Positions 15,677 through 23,970 of a stretch of DNA of 32,850 nt are shown here, piece by piece. The stretch comes from an uncultured Candidatus Melainabacteria bacterium. GTDB lineage: Bacteria > Cyanobacteriota > Vampirovibrionia > Gastranaerophilales > Gastranaerophilaceae. The stretch covers positions 1-32,850 of the forward strand of contig CAKUTL010000014.1 in assembly GCA_934692295.1 (NCBI GenBank), read 5' to 3'. The translations under genes were made by a program, and so were the position numbers. Within the stretch, counting starts at the first letter, position 1. Each line of letters starts with the position of its first letter. The notes under the pieces were generated by a model that had not been told where the DNA came from, searched no databases, and saw nothing but the letters and a program-made list of their open reading frames with translations.

Positions 15677-16309
15677 ATGAAACGTCTTATTGGAATATCT
15701 GACATTCACGGCGAATATGAAAAACTTTGTGCCATTATAAATAATATTTCACCTCAAAGAGATGATACAATTGTCTTCATGGGGGATTATATTGATAGGG
15801 GTGCAAAATCAAAAGAAGTTGTAGATAAACTTATCGAGCTTGGAGATGTTTGTAATTGTGTTTATTTAATCGGTTCGCATGAGTATGCAATGTTGCATGC
15901 GAAATCCAGCGATTATTATAACTATCTATTTTGGAATTATGGTGGTGATGCGACTACAAAAAGCTACGGTAATTTCGATAATATAATGAAAATTCATGGC
16001 GACTTTTTTAATAATTTAAAGTTTTATCATATTCAAGACAATTACCTCTTTATCCATGCCGGAATTAGAATAGGTGTTCCTCTTGAAGAACAATCCGAAG
16101 AGGATATGGTTTATATCCGTACGGAATTTTATAAAAATACTCATCATTTACCGTATAAAATTATTTTTGGTCATACTGAATTTGATACCCCACAAGTGCA
16201 AGACGACAAAATTTGCATTGATACCGGTTGTGGAAAATTTAAAAATGCTCCATTAACAGCAATTATTATTGATAACGGTAAAGAGTATTTTGTTAATTCC
16301 GAAATGTAG
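15677..16309 (+). CDS. PPP-type metallophosphoesterase with altered GNH motif
   Basis: This 210-residue protein has the bacterial serine/threonine phosphatase/ApaH-like fold. D9-x-H11 (SDIHGEY) and GDYIDRG (36-42) give the first metal ligands. HAG (127-129), GHT (165-167) and DTGCGK (182-187) complete the site. The central motif, GNHD/E in nearly all members, reads GSHE (66-69). The Asn that normally binds the second metal and the phosphate is Ser (codon tcg). Activity may be lost or changed. Substrate could be phosphoprotein or a dinucleotide, and sequence does not decide. No Shine-Dalgarno site is visible. TATACT (15660-15665) lies 11 bases from the ATG, so the leader is very short or absent. 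Confidence 0.85.
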   Translation: MKRLIGISDIHGEYEKLCAIINNISPQRDDTIVFMGDYIDRGAKSKEVVDKLIELGDVCNCVYLIGSHEYAMLHAKSSDYYNYLFWNYGGDATTKSYGNFDNIMKIHGDFFNNLKFYHIQDNYLFIHAGIRIGVPLEEQSEEDMVYIRTEFYKNTHHLPYKIIFGHTEFDTPQVQDDKICIDTGCGKFKNAPLTAIIIDNGKEYFVNSEM

Positions 16310-16405
16310 TTATTAGCTAATTTATGTAAAAGAATTTTTCTAAAGTAACGAAATTTTTGCTTTAGGGGTTTTGTTCCTTGCATATATGAAAATGAAAGTT
16401 TAAAA

Positions 16406-18496
16406 ATGCGTATTTATTGTTCATCGATGATAGAAATTATAAAAAGTATTGAAGGTAAAAGGTTTTTACCGGAAATTTTACCGAAGAAAATTCCTGAAAA
16501 AGGTTTAAGGCATTTAATTCCGGTAAGAGATATAGATGATGAATTTGTTTCTTATTCTACACAAAAGATGGGGCATAATATTGGTGCAACAACTTATGAT
16601 GACATTTTCGAGCATATGTCATTTGAAACTCCCAGATTAGCAGAAAAAAAGAACACTTTTAGGATGAATGAGTTGTTTGATAAAAGAAATGAAAGTTCTA
16701 AGACTTATATAAGTTCTTATGATCAGAATGATTTGCCTTTATCTGATTCTATTATGGATCGTCTATATGGCGGTCAAAATAAAATTAAAAATCGTTATTA
16801 CCCTGATACCGATATGACAGAGGGTGATATTAAGACTTTAAAATTGATAGATTTTATTGAAAATATTGTTCCAAGTTCAATAGATAAAAAATTAAACTTG
16901 GAGTATAAAACAATTTATAAGTTTGCAAAATATGCTACAGATGCTCTTGTTGAAGATGGCATACCAACTCCAGAAATAAGAAAAATATTAACTAAATCTG
17001 TTCTAAAATCTTCTAATGAAACTTCATTGAGTGCGGAACCGGAATTGTTTGAATTTTTATCCAGATACCCAAAAGACCGTGCTACAGTTGTTAAACGAGA
17101 TAAAGACGGAAATGAGTTTTTTGATAAAGCTGCTGCGATGTATTTGAAAATTTTTGATACAAAATATTTTAATTCTTTAGATACTGCTCGTGCTGTTTTA
17201 GAAGAGTGCAAATCATACAGCCCTGAAACTGGTTATAAAATGGTTGATAGATCTTTGTGTAATATTGCAACTATGTTAAGAAGAAGAACTGCACAGGGGT
17301 TAGAATCTTTAGAAAATTCTACATACTATTTGGAACAGCCAATGGCTCGTTATTGTGAACCATCTTTCCCTTGGACAAAGGCAAATAGCAGACTTCTGGA
17401 GAAATTAAAACCAAATGGCGTTTTAGATGAAAATGCTTATCATGCTGCAAAATATTTGCTTTCTGGAGGTAATACTGTTATCGATACCACAAACTATCTA
17501 GATGATTTAGTAGCCAAAAAAGCTGAATTAAATAAATTGAAAACAAAATTGGTGGACTATAAAGGCACTCTTACTCAAAGAGAAACTCTTGGAGACTTGT
17601 TATCTTATTCATTAGGAGAGTCAATGGGTCTGATTTTCAGATTGGCTAAACCTGAGCCAATGTTTGTTACTGTAAATAAAATGCTAGATAAATCATATAG
17701 TATCTCAGATATTACAACGATGGCAAAAGCAATTAAAAGAACATTTAAGCCTTTTATGTCTGACAATCCTAAGGGGATTGAATCTATTTTGGATGCAATA
17801 ACAATTACAAAGTCTAATTTGAATCATCCAAAGATTTCATATCCTCTTCTTGAGAGTTTAGAAGATTTTGTTGCTTCTGAAGAGGGATACACTCCAATAG
17901 TACAAAAGTTTACTGAAATGTTGCAAGATAATAAAATGAAGTTAACTATGCACTCTCTGCTAGGGGAATATCATTTCTCAAGACCTGAGAATTTTATAGA
18001 AAATTCAGAAGAGTTGTCAAAATATATAAATAGATTGGATAATTATTATAAGGAAAATAATATTAGTATTCCTATAAATTTCGTGAAAAATTTCTTATCT
18101 CCTGAAATTTTGGAATTTGGAAATGTTAAAGGATTTAAAAATGCTGATTGCCAAAAATTAAATCTTTTAGAATATATTGATACAAATCCAAATTATTATC
18201 CGGTATTTGCATATTTAGTTCAAGGTCAAAAACATCCAAATTTCGAATTGGTAAGAAAAAACCTTCCGGAACTAACTAAATATAGAACGCAATTAGAGGG
18301 CTATTTGAAATTTAATGATGCCGTTCCAAATAAGAAATTGGTTGAAGCGTTTATAAAACCTGAAATGGAAGATTTTAAATATACTTATGGAAAGAAACTT
18401 GCAAACTGTAGAAATTTACGCTTAGTAGGACATTTAAGTGATGGACGTATTACGCTGGAACAGTTTAACAAAATTGCTCATAATCTAATGGATTAA
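16406..18496 (+). CDS. Unknown 696-residue helical protein
   Basis: I recognise no family. The protein is soluble, charged and mostly helical, with no signal peptide or membrane segment. The first 120 residues are polar and probably disordered (HLIPVRDIDDEF, YDDIFEHMSFETPRLAEKK). The rest reads like a helical-repeat scaffold: YLKIFDTKYFNSLDTARAV, YHAAKYLLSGGNTV, FVTVNKMLDKSYSISDI, with a recurring spacing of Leu-rich helices. ATG 16406 has no strong ribosome site. The in-frame ATG at 16427 is an alternative. It follows the phosphatase by 96 bases without a clear terminator and could share its transcript. A perfect terminator follows. Likely lineage-restricted. Confidence 0.75.
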   Translation: MRIYCSSMIEIIKSIEGKRFLPEILPKKIPEKGLRHLIPVRDIDDEFVSYSTQKMGHNIGATTYDDIFEHMSFETPRLAEKKNTFRMNELFDKRNESSKTYISSYDQNDLPLSDSIMDRLYGGQNKIKNRYYPDTDMTEGDIKTLKLIDFIENIVPSSIDKKLNLEYKTIYKFAKYATDALVEDGIPTPEIRKILTKSVLKSSNETSLSAEPELFEFLSRYPKDRATVVKRDKDGNEFFDKAAAMYLKIFDTKYFNSLDTARAVLEECKSYSPETGYKMVDRSLCNIATMLRRRTAQGLESLENSTYYLEQPMARYCEPSFPWTKANSRLLEKLKPNGVLDENAYHAAKYLLSGGNTVIDTTNYLDDLVAKKAELNKLKTKLVDYKGTLTQRETLGDLLSYSLGESMGLIFRLAKPEPMFVTVNKMLDKSYSISDITTMAKAIKRTFKPFMSDNPKGIESILDAITITKSNLNHPKISYPLLESLEDFVASEEGYTPIVQKFTEMLQDNKMKLTMHSLLGEYHFSRPENFIENSEELSKYINRLDNYYKENNISIPINFVKNFLSPEILEFGNVKGFKNADCQKLNLLEYIDTNPNYYPVFAYLVQGQKHPNFELVRKNLPELTKYRTQLEGYLKFNDAVPNKKLVEAFIKPEMEDFKYTYGKKLANCRNLRLVGHLSDGRITLEQFNKIAHNLMD

Positions 18497-18515
18497 TTTA
18501 TAAGTTATAATTTAG

Positions 18516-18558
18516 CAAATAAAAAAAGAGGTTTTAAAATAACCTCTTTTTTTATTTG
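18516..18558 (+). terminator. Terminator after the 696-residue protein gene
   Basis: CAAATAAAAAAAGAGGTT (18516-18533) pairs perfectly with the complementary arm at 18541-18558 across a seven-base loop. It is also usable on the minus strand, where it follows tRNA-Lys. Confidence 0.85.
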
Positions 18559-18580
18559 TATAATTTTTTCATAAAAAATA

Positions 18581-18653
18581 TGCGCTTGACGCGATTCGAA
18601 CGCGTGACCTATCCCTTAAAAGGGGAGTGCTCTACCTGCTGAGCTACAAGCGC
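18581..18653 (-). tRNA. tRNA-Lys (anticodon UUU)
   Basis: On the minus strand GCGCTTG (5' acceptor, 18653-18647) pairs with CAAGCGC (3' acceptor), followed by discriminator A at 18581. The D arm is GCTC/GAGC with AGCAGGTA. The anticodon stem is CTCCC/GGGAT with the outermost pair mismatched. The loop CTTTTAA gives anticodon TTT. The T arm is ACGCG-TTCGAAT-CGCGT. Length is 73 bases and CCA is not encoded. Only one tRNA is present here. Confidence 0.96.
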
Positions 18654-18705
18654 ATATCAACTATTCATATTTCCTTGGCTAACGGTTCAATCACCGTGTG
18701 TATTT

Positions 18706-18734
18706 ATCTTAGCAAGAACATTTTTTATTGTCAA
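18706..18734 (-). promoter_or_regulatory. tRNA-Lys promoter
   Basis: On the minus strand TTGACA (18734-18729), a 17-base spacer, TAAGAT (18711-18706). The tRNA 5' end is about 45 bases downstream of the predicted start, so a leader must be removed. Confidence 0.65.
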
Positions 18735-18776
18735 CTGTTTTTTCTTATTTTTTTATAAATTTCTCAAAATAGTACT

Positions 18777-18802
18777 AAAGCCCTCCATTTTAGAAGGGCT
18801 TT
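18777..18802 (-). terminator. Hairpin after the HTH regulator gene
   Basis: AAAGCCCT (18777-18784) pairs with AGGGCTTT (18795-18802) across a ten-base loop, nine bases beyond the regulator stop. The following T tract on the minus strand is poor, so termination there may be weak. Confidence 0.6.
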
Positions 18803-18810
18803 TTCTCTAT

Positions 18811-19371
18811 TTATTCTAAGTTGATATATTTTCTAGCACATTCAAACATTGAATTTATTAGTGCTGCGTTATTATTTAAGTTCATTCCGTTGGTTTCAAG
18901 GACTTGTTTTATTCTGTCCTCCCAAATATTGTAAATATCATTGTTATCCAGGTCTAATATTTTTCCTATCATTTGAAGCTCTTTAAAATCTATAGGGATT
19001 GGATATGCTCCTCGTAGCATGTCAACAATTTCAATACGTTTTTTTCGTGGAAATGCTTTTAGAAAATTGATTACACTCATCTTTTTGTCATGAAGCATGC
19101 TTTTTAGTAGTTCAATAGTTTCATCTTGAAGAATTGGTTCTTGTGGAATTTTATATTCTTCAAATTCTTCCGGTTTAATATCCATGACGGTCGCAATTCT
19201 TTCTAACGTTGTGCTTCTTGTTGAAAACGGAATTGTTTCATCTATCAAATTATATACGTATGAGAGAGTTACTCCAATCATTTCTGCAAAATCTTTTTTA
19301 TGAAGTCCGTTTTTTCCTAAAAAATTTGCGACCTTTTGAGAGCTTTTTTCATTAGTTAATTCTTTTTTCAT
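18811..19371 (-). CDS. XRE-family HTH regulator, probable tandem HTH
   Basis: A 186-residue DNA-binding protein. Residues about 14-70 (VANFLGKNGLHKKDFAEMIG, then VTLSYVYNLID, ERIATVMDIKPEEF) are a standard XRE helix-turn-helix domain. A second, weaker copy follows at about 88-155: LLKSMLHDKKMSVINFLKAF, then IPIDFKELQMIGKILDLDN. That is the same five-helix layout with the recognition region altered. The carboxyl tail ends with KYINLE. No effector domain or membrane span is seen. GAGGT precedes the ATG by about seven bases. It is divergent from pth. A 12-base inverted pair, TTTTAATTTATC/GATAAATTAAAA, sits in the shared intergenic region and may be its own target. Chromosomal rather than obviously phage-derived context. 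Confidence 0.82.
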   Translation of the reverse strand: MKKELTNEKSSQKVANFLGKNGLHKKDFAEMIGVTLSYVYNLIDETIPFSTRSTTLERIATVMDIKPEEFEEYKIPQEPILQDETIELLKSMLHDKKMSVINFLKAFPRKKRIEIVDMLRGAYPIPIDFKELQMIGKILDLDNNDIYNIWEDRIKQVLETNGMNLNNNAALINSMFECARKYINLE

Positions 19372-19393
19372 AATTTATACCTCATGTTTTTTC

Positions 19394-19501
19394 TTAATTT
19401 ATTTTTAATTTATCTTTTTGTTAAGCATATATTTGCTATATCATTACGGTAATATTTATTTACGTTAAAATACTAAAAGAGAGTTAGTAGATAAATTAAA
19501 A
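19394..19501. promoter_or_regulatory. Repeats in the divergent regulator/pth region
   Basis: TTAATTTAT occurs at 19394-19402 and again at 19405-19413, an 11-base period (about one helical turn). TTTTAATTTATC (19403-19414) recurs inverted as GATAAATTAAAA (19490-19501). The area is AT-rich, so chance similarity is possible. The position between an XRE gene and its divergent neighbour makes an operator role plausible. Confidence 0.35.
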
Positions 19502-19513
19502 GGATTTTAGATA

Positions 19514-20071
19514 ATGAAATTAGTTGTAGGACTTGGAAATGTTGGAGAAAAATATTGTTTTACCCGTCATAATGTAGGGTTCATGGTTGTTGATAAATGG
19601 GCAATAATGAATGATGTAACTTTTAAAGAGGATAAAAAGCTAAAATGTTTTATAGGAAAGTATAAATCAGGATTTGAAGATATAATGCTTATTAAACCTA
19701 CGACGTTTATGAATTTGTCTGGAGAAGCTGTTATTGCAGTTATGAATTATTACAAAATCGATGTTGAAGATGTGATTATAGTTTATGATGATTTGTCTTT
19801 AGAATTAGGAACAATTCGTTTCCGTCCGAATGGTTCTGATGGCGGGCATAATGGTATTAAATCAATTATTAAGCATCTTGGAACCTCCAATTTTGCAAGA
19901 TTAAAGGTCGGTATTGGTCCTCAACCTCCTATTCCAGCAGAAAATTTTGTGCTTCAAAATTTTTATAAAGATCAATTAGAAACTCTGAAACCTGTTTTGA
20001 AAAAATCTATCGAAGGAGTTCAATATTATTTTGAAAATGGAATGCCAAAAGCTCAAAATGCCTACAATTAG
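19514..20071 (+). CDS. pth: Peptidyl-tRNA hydrolase
   Basis: Pth releases peptides from prematurely dropped peptidyl-tRNA. The 185 residues fit the family. GLGNVGEKY carries N9, TRHNVGF carries the catalytic H19, PTTFMNLSG (62-70) is the substrate loop, and YDDLSL carries D92, which orients the histidine. GSDGGHNGIKSI follows, with the lid region after it. The ribosome site AAAGGA lies ten bases before the ATG. The 3' end is followed at once by the promoter of the TPR gene. Confidence 0.97.
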   Translation: MKLVVGLGNVGEKYCFTRHNVGFMVVDKWAIMNDVTFKEDKKLKCFIGKYKSGFEDIMLIKPTTFMNLSGEAVIAVMNYYKIDVEDVIIVYDDLSLELGTIRFRPNGSDGGHNGIKSIIKHLGTSNFARLKVGIGPQPPIPAENFVLQNFYKDQLETLKPVLKKSIEGVQYYFENGMPKAQNAYN

Positions 20072-20073
20072 AT

Positions 20074-20102
20074 TTGAATAATCTCTCGTTTAATGCTATA
20101 AT
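20074..20102 (+). promoter_or_regulatory. TPR gene promoter with extended -10
   Basis: TTGAAT (20074-20079), a 17-base spacer ending in TGC, TATAAT (20097-20102). The first base of the -35 box is three bases past the pth stop. Confidence 0.75.
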
Positions 20103-20120
20103 ACTTAAGCGTAAGTATTA
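20099..20120 (+). promoter_or_regulatory. Perfect inverted repeat over the transcription start
   Basis: TAATACTTA (20099-20107), AGCG, TAAGTATTA (20112-20120): nine-base arms that overlap the end of the -10 box and the predicted start site. It could be a repressor operator or, if transcribed, a small 5' hairpin just before TAGGAG. Confidence 0.5.
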
Positions 20121-20137
20121 AATAGGAGTTATCAATA

Positions 20138-21547
20138 ATGAGTTTACAGTTGGCTGAACAATTTGAAGCAAATGAACAGTATGAAGATGCGTACCGTGAA
20201 TATAAAAAAGAATTTGACCAAAACCCTGATGATATTGGCTTGATGGAGCGTTTGGGACACTTATCTTTAATTCTTGAAAATCCGGAAGAAGCTGCTTGGT
20301 ATTATCATGAAATCTTGAAAAGAGATGTTGCAAATCCTTTAGCTTATGAACAGTTAATTTCAATTTATGAAAATACTGATAAATATAAGTATTATATTTA
20401 TCGAGGAAATAAAAATTCTCTTGAAGGTAAATTGGATTTTGCCGTAAATGATTTTAAGAAAGCCTTATCTGTTGCAGATGATGAAACTCAAATTATTATG
20501 ACAAGATTAACTCTTGCAAATTTATATCGCCAACAGGGAAAAGATTTAAAGGCAATTGATGAATATAATGTTATTTTAGAGTATGACAATTTGCATGAAG
20601 AAATTTTCTTGCAACTTGCGGATATTTATATGAAAGAAGAGGCATATCCAAGTGCAATTGATGTTCTTCAACGTGCAAAGCAAAAGGGCTTTGATACTGA
20701 TAGAATTAATGAAGGTTTGGCTGCTGTTTATTTGAAAAGTGGAGATGCCGAAAGTGCAATAAAATATACGAAGGATGAACTTTTAAAAATTCAATGTATG
20801 CTTGAATTGGGACAAATTGATGAAGCGTATGCAAAATTGAATGCTCTTCCGGATGAATTCAAAAATTCTCCAAGATATTATACTCTTCAGGCTCAATATT
20901 GTTACTCTTCAAAAGATTTCAAAAAAGCTCTTGAATATATTGATGAATATAATAAATTATCTCCTAATTCCCCATTAACTTTCCAAATGCGTGCATTGGT
21001 TTATGATGAAGAAGGGGATGAATATAATGCTCATGTTAACTGGGGTAAGTATAACATGCTTAGAAAAAATACTGATATTGCCGTTAACGAGTTTTTAAAT
21101 GCCGTTCAATTAAAAGATGACGATATTGATTTATTATTCCTGCTAGCGGGTTTACTTACTGAAACTGGTGAAACTAATCATGCCGCAGAATACTATGAAA
21201 AAATTGCTAAGTTAGACCCAACAAATAAAGAAGCCCTAAGAAAATTGGCTAAATTTAGAGAAGGCATTGGCGATTATAGAATGCAAGTTAAATATTTAGA
21301 AAAGATTGTAGAAGCTGATTCAAAAGATGTTCAAGCACTAAAAGAATTAGCAAAAGCATGTGAAAAAACTAAAGATTCTGAAGGTGCAATTGATGCTTAT
21401 AATAAATGTTTAGAACTTATTACTGATCCTGCGGAAACTCAGTTAATTAAAAGTAAATTAGAAAAACTTGAATCTCATGGTTCTTCAAATGTTGATGAAT
21501 CCGTTGGTTTGTTAGATAAAATTATGGGATTTTTTAATAAAGGCTAA
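20138..21547 (+). CDS. Tetratricopeptide repeat protein
   Basis: The 469 residues consist almost entirely of TPR helices. Examples begin at about residues 3 (LAEQFEANEQYEDAYREYKK), 37, 110 (LANLYRQQGKDLKAIDEYN), 144 (LADIYMKEEAYPSAIDVLQ), 178, 238, 315 (LAGLLTETGETNHAAEYYEK) and 383 (LAKACEKTKDSEGAIDAYNK). TPRs are protein-binding scaffolds. No catalytic domain, signal peptide or membrane segment is visible, so it is probably cytoplasmic. The carboxyl end LLDKIMGFFNKG is amphipathic. TAGGAG precedes the ATG. The promoter carries a palindrome over the start site, unlike its neighbours. Partners cannot be inferred from context (pth before, nucleoside transporter after). Confidence 0.88.
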   Translation: MSLQLAEQFEANEQYEDAYREYKKEFDQNPDDIGLMERLGHLSLILENPEEAAWYYHEILKRDVANPLAYEQLISIYENTDKYKYYIYRGNKNSLEGKLDFAVNDFKKALSVADDETQIIMTRLTLANLYRQQGKDLKAIDEYNVILEYDNLHEEIFLQLADIYMKEEAYPSAIDVLQRAKQKGFDTDRINEGLAAVYLKSGDAESAIKYTKDELLKIQCMLELGQIDEAYAKLNALPDEFKNSPRYYTLQAQYCYSSKDFKKALEYIDEYNKLSPNSPLTFQMRALVYDEEGDEYNAHVNWGKYNMLRKNTDIAVNEFLNAVQLKDDDIDLLFLLAGLLTETGETNHAAEYYEKIAKLDPTNKEALRKLAKFREGIGDYRMQVKYLEKIVEADSKDVQALKELAKACEKTKDSEGAIDAYNKCLELITDPAETQLIKSKLEKLESHGSSNVDESVGLLDKIMGFFNKG

Positions 21548-21575
21548 TTTGCGTTAACTTTTATCACATTTTTAC

Positions 21576-21605
21576 AAAAAGAAGTCTATATAGGCTTCTT
21601 TTTTT
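21576..21605 (+). terminator. TPR gene terminator
   Basis: AAAAAGAAGTCTA (21576-21588) pairs with the arm ending CTTCTTTTT (to 21605), with one G-U pair and a tight TATA loop. Confidence 0.75.
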
Positions 21606-21639
21606 GTATAATAGTATTGGAAGTAGTTTTGAGGGTAAC

Positions 21640-22920
21640 ATGAGCAGATTTATTGGAATTCTTGGGATAATTTTTATATTTGGTTTAGCCTATTTGATGT
21701 CTAACAACAGAAAGGCTATCAATTATAAAACTATTGGAATGGGCTTTTTATTGCAGGTTCTTCTTGCGATTTTTGTTTTTAAAGTTCCATTTGGACAAAA
21801 AATGTTTATGGGTATTGGCTTATTTATCCAAAAACTTCTTGTTTTTGCTAAGCAAGGCGGCGAGTTTGTCTTTGGTGGTTTGATGAGTCAAAACTTTACT
21901 CACGTATTCCCTGGAGGTTCAATATTTGCACTTCAATTGATTTGTTCAATGGTATTTATGATGATTTTGGTTAATCTTTTGTACCATTATGGAATTATGC
22001 AGAGGGTTGTTGCAATATTAGGAAAAGGCATGAATAAATTGCTAGACGTTAGTGGAGCAGAAGCTCTTTCTAATGTTGCAAGTTCTTTCGTTGGTCAAGT
22101 TGTTGCTCAGATTATGATTAAACCTTATTTGGCAAATTTAACAAGATCTGAACTTTTGGCATCAATGACAGGTAGTATGGCGTGTATTTCAGGTTCAATC
22201 ATGCCTATTTATATCGGGATGGGAATTCCTGCGGAGTATATTTTAGCTTCTTCAATAATGGCTGCTCCTGGGGCTTTGGTTATTTCCAAAATTGTTTTTC
22301 CAGAAACTGGAATTCCTGAAACAAGTAAAGATTTTAAAATTTCTGTAAGTAAACGTCATAGAACTCATGCTAATATTTTTGATGCTATATCATCCGGAGC
22401 TTCAGAAGGTATGAAAGTTGCTATTAATGTCGTTGCAATGATTTTAGCTTTAGTTGCATTAGTTGCAATGGTAGATTGGATTTTAGCAGGTTTTGGTACT
22501 TTGGTTGTAAAACTGTTCCATTTTAACCTAACCGCTATTGGTATGGATTTAACTCACTTATCTATGAACATGATTTTGGGTAAAATCTTTGCTTTATTTG
22601 CTTTGTTGATGGGCGTTCCTCTTCATGAGGCAACTACAGTTGGAGGATTAATGGGTACTAAATTAGTCCTTAATGAAATGGTTGCATATTTGGATTTGAC
22701 TAATCCTGCGTTGCATCTTTCTCCAAAATCTTTCTTAATTGCCAGTTTTGCTCTTTGCAGTTTCGGAAACTTTGGTTCAATTGCAATATTGCTCGGGGGT
22801 ATTGGAGAGTTGGCTCCTAACCAAAGAAAGAATTTGGCAAGATTAGGTTTAAGAGCCTTAATTTGTGGGACATTAACTTGTTATATGTCTGCTTGTATTG
22901 TTGGAATTTTGTTTAATTAA
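21640..22920 (+). CDS. nupC: Concentrative nucleoside transporter (CNT/NupC family)
   Basis: A 426-residue inner-membrane permease that imports nucleosides with H+ or Na+. The CNT layout is clear. The amino-terminal helices (RFIGILGIIFIFGLAYLMS) are followed by the gate region with FVGQVVAQIMIKPY, TGSMACISGSIMPIYIGMG and ASSIMAAPGALVISKIVFPE. The carboxyl part has LMGVPLHEA, GTKLVLNE, and CSFGNFGSIAILLGGIGELAP. The start at 21640 has GAGGGT upstream. The frame is open 12 codons further but that part overlaps the TPR terminator and a TATAAT at 21607-21612. Nucleoside type is undetermined. A single gene, followed by ribF with its own promoter. It suggests salvage of host or diet nucleosides. 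Confidence 0.92.
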   Translation: MSRFIGILGIIFIFGLAYLMSNNRKAINYKTIGMGFLLQVLLAIFVFKVPFGQKMFMGIGLFIQKLLVFAKQGGEFVFGGLMSQNFTHVFPGGSIFALQLICSMVFMMILVNLLYHYGIMQRVVAILGKGMNKLLDVSGAEALSNVASSFVGQVVAQIMIKPYLANLTRSELLASMTGSMACISGSIMPIYIGMGIPAEYILASSIMAAPGALVISKIVFPETGIPETSKDFKISVSKRHRTHANIFDAISSGASEGMKVAINVVAMILALVALVAMVDWILAGFGTLVVKLFHFNLTAIGMDLTHLSMNMILGKIFALFALLMGVPLHEATTVGGLMGTKLVLNEMVAYLDLTNPALHLSPKSFLIASFALCSFGNFGSIAILLGGIGELAPNQRKNLARLGLRALICGTLTCYMSACIVGILFN

Positions 22921-22941
22921 AATTTAAAAAAGTAAATATTT

Positions 22942-22969
22942 TTTACATTTAACATTTTTAGGATATAAT
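22942..22969 (+). promoter_or_regulatory. ribF promoter, leaderless geometry
   Basis: TTTACA (22942-22947), a 16-base spacer, TATAAT (22964-22969). The ribF ATG begins six bases later at 22976, the expected transcription start. Confidence 0.65.
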
Positions 22970-22975
22970 CGTAGT

Positions 22976-23875
22976 ATGGAGATAGTAAGAGAACTTAGAG
23001 AAATCCCGAATTTATCTTTAGCACTGGGCTTTTTTGATGGTGTTCATTTAGGTCATCAAGCCGTTATAAATTGTGCTGTTGATTTTGCTCGGGAAAATAA
23101 TTGTAAGTCAGCAGTTGTTACATTCAAAGAACATCCATATTGCTATTTTAAGAGTGTTTCTCCTAAGTATATTTTAACTCTTGAAGATAAATACAAATAT
23201 ATTGCAGAGTTAGGTGTTGATTATTTGATTGAGCTAGATTTTGCTCAAGTTTGCAAAATGACTCCTATGCAATATTTGGAAGAGGTTTTAGTTAAGTACT
23301 TCTCTCCGAGAGCTATTTCTACAGGATTTAATCACAAATTTGGGGTTGATAAGACCGGAAATGTAATGTTTCTATCTGATTGTCAGGAAAGATTTGATTA
23401 TATTTATTTTGCAACTCCGCCACAATCAATTTATGGAGATATGATTAGTAGTACTGCTATCCGACAGTTTATTAAATCCGGTTCTGTCTTTATGGCTGAT
23501 ACCATGCTCGGACGAAAATTTTCTGTTTCCGGAACGGTAATAAAGGGTAAAGAACTTGGAGCTACTATTGGTTATCCGACTGCAAATATTATTTATCCTT
23601 TAGAAATTGTTGAACCTCCTCATGGAGTTTATGAAGTTGAAGTTAATATTGGGGATTCTCCAAAAGTTTATAAGGGTTTAGCTAATTTTGGAGTTGCTCC
23701 AACTGTTTCAAATTCTGGTATTTGTACTTTAGAAACTTATATTTTAAATTTCAAAGGAAATCTGTATGATTCTGATATAAAAGTAAGTTTTGGCAGATTT
23801 ATCAGACCTGAAATAAAATTTTCAAATTTAGATGAATTGAAAACACAGATTGATTTAGACCTTCAATCTTTATAA
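22976..23875 (+). CDS. ribF: Bifunctional riboflavin kinase/FAD synthetase
   Basis: RibF phosphorylates riboflavin to FMN and adenylylates FMN to FAD. The 299 residues show the two usual modules. The amino-terminal FAD synthetase is nucleotidyltransferase-like, with GFFDGVHLGH at 18-27, TGFNHKFGVDKTGN and SSTAIRQFIKSG near 160. The carboxyl-terminal flavokinase has GYPTANI (199-205), PPHGVYEVEV, GLANFGVAPT and the LETYILNF acidic motif. All expected motifs are present. No Shine-Dalgarno site precedes the ATG, and the promoter position predicts a leaderless mRNA. No FMN riboswitch is visible and there is no room for one between promoter and start. Convergent with fabI. Confidence 0.96.
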   Translation: MEIVRELREIPNLSLALGFFDGVHLGHQAVINCAVDFARENNCKSAVVTFKEHPYCYFKSVSPKYILTLEDKYKYIAELGVDYLIELDFAQVCKMTPMQYLEEVLVKYFSPRAISTGFNHKFGVDKTGNVMFLSDCQERFDYIYFATPPQSIYGDMISSTAIRQFIKSGSVFMADTMLGRKFSVSGTVIKGKELGATIGYPTANIIYPLEIVEPPHGVYEVEVNIGDSPKVYKGLANFGVAPTVSNSGICTLETYILNFKGNLYDSDIKVSFGRFIRPEIKFSNLDELKTQIDLDLQSL

Positions 23876-23908
23876 TTTGTTTTGATTTATTAAGATATTG
23901 CTTATTAA

Positions 23909-23943
23909 AAAAGAGTCGAGATTTAATTAATCCCGACTCTTTT
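23909..23943. terminator. Bidirectional terminator between ribF and fabI
   Basis: AAAAGAGTCG (23909-23918) pairs with CGACTCTTTT (23934-23943). The stem extends inward through GATT/AATC after an A-C mismatch. A-rich and T-rich flanks allow use in both directions. Confidence 0.85.
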
Positions 23944-23970
23944 AACTTTGAATTTATTCTATAATCTAAA

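Noticed and set aside
22921..22975. FMN riboswitch before ribF
   Set aside because: The gap is only 55 bases and the promoter sits against the start codon, leaving no transcribed leader.
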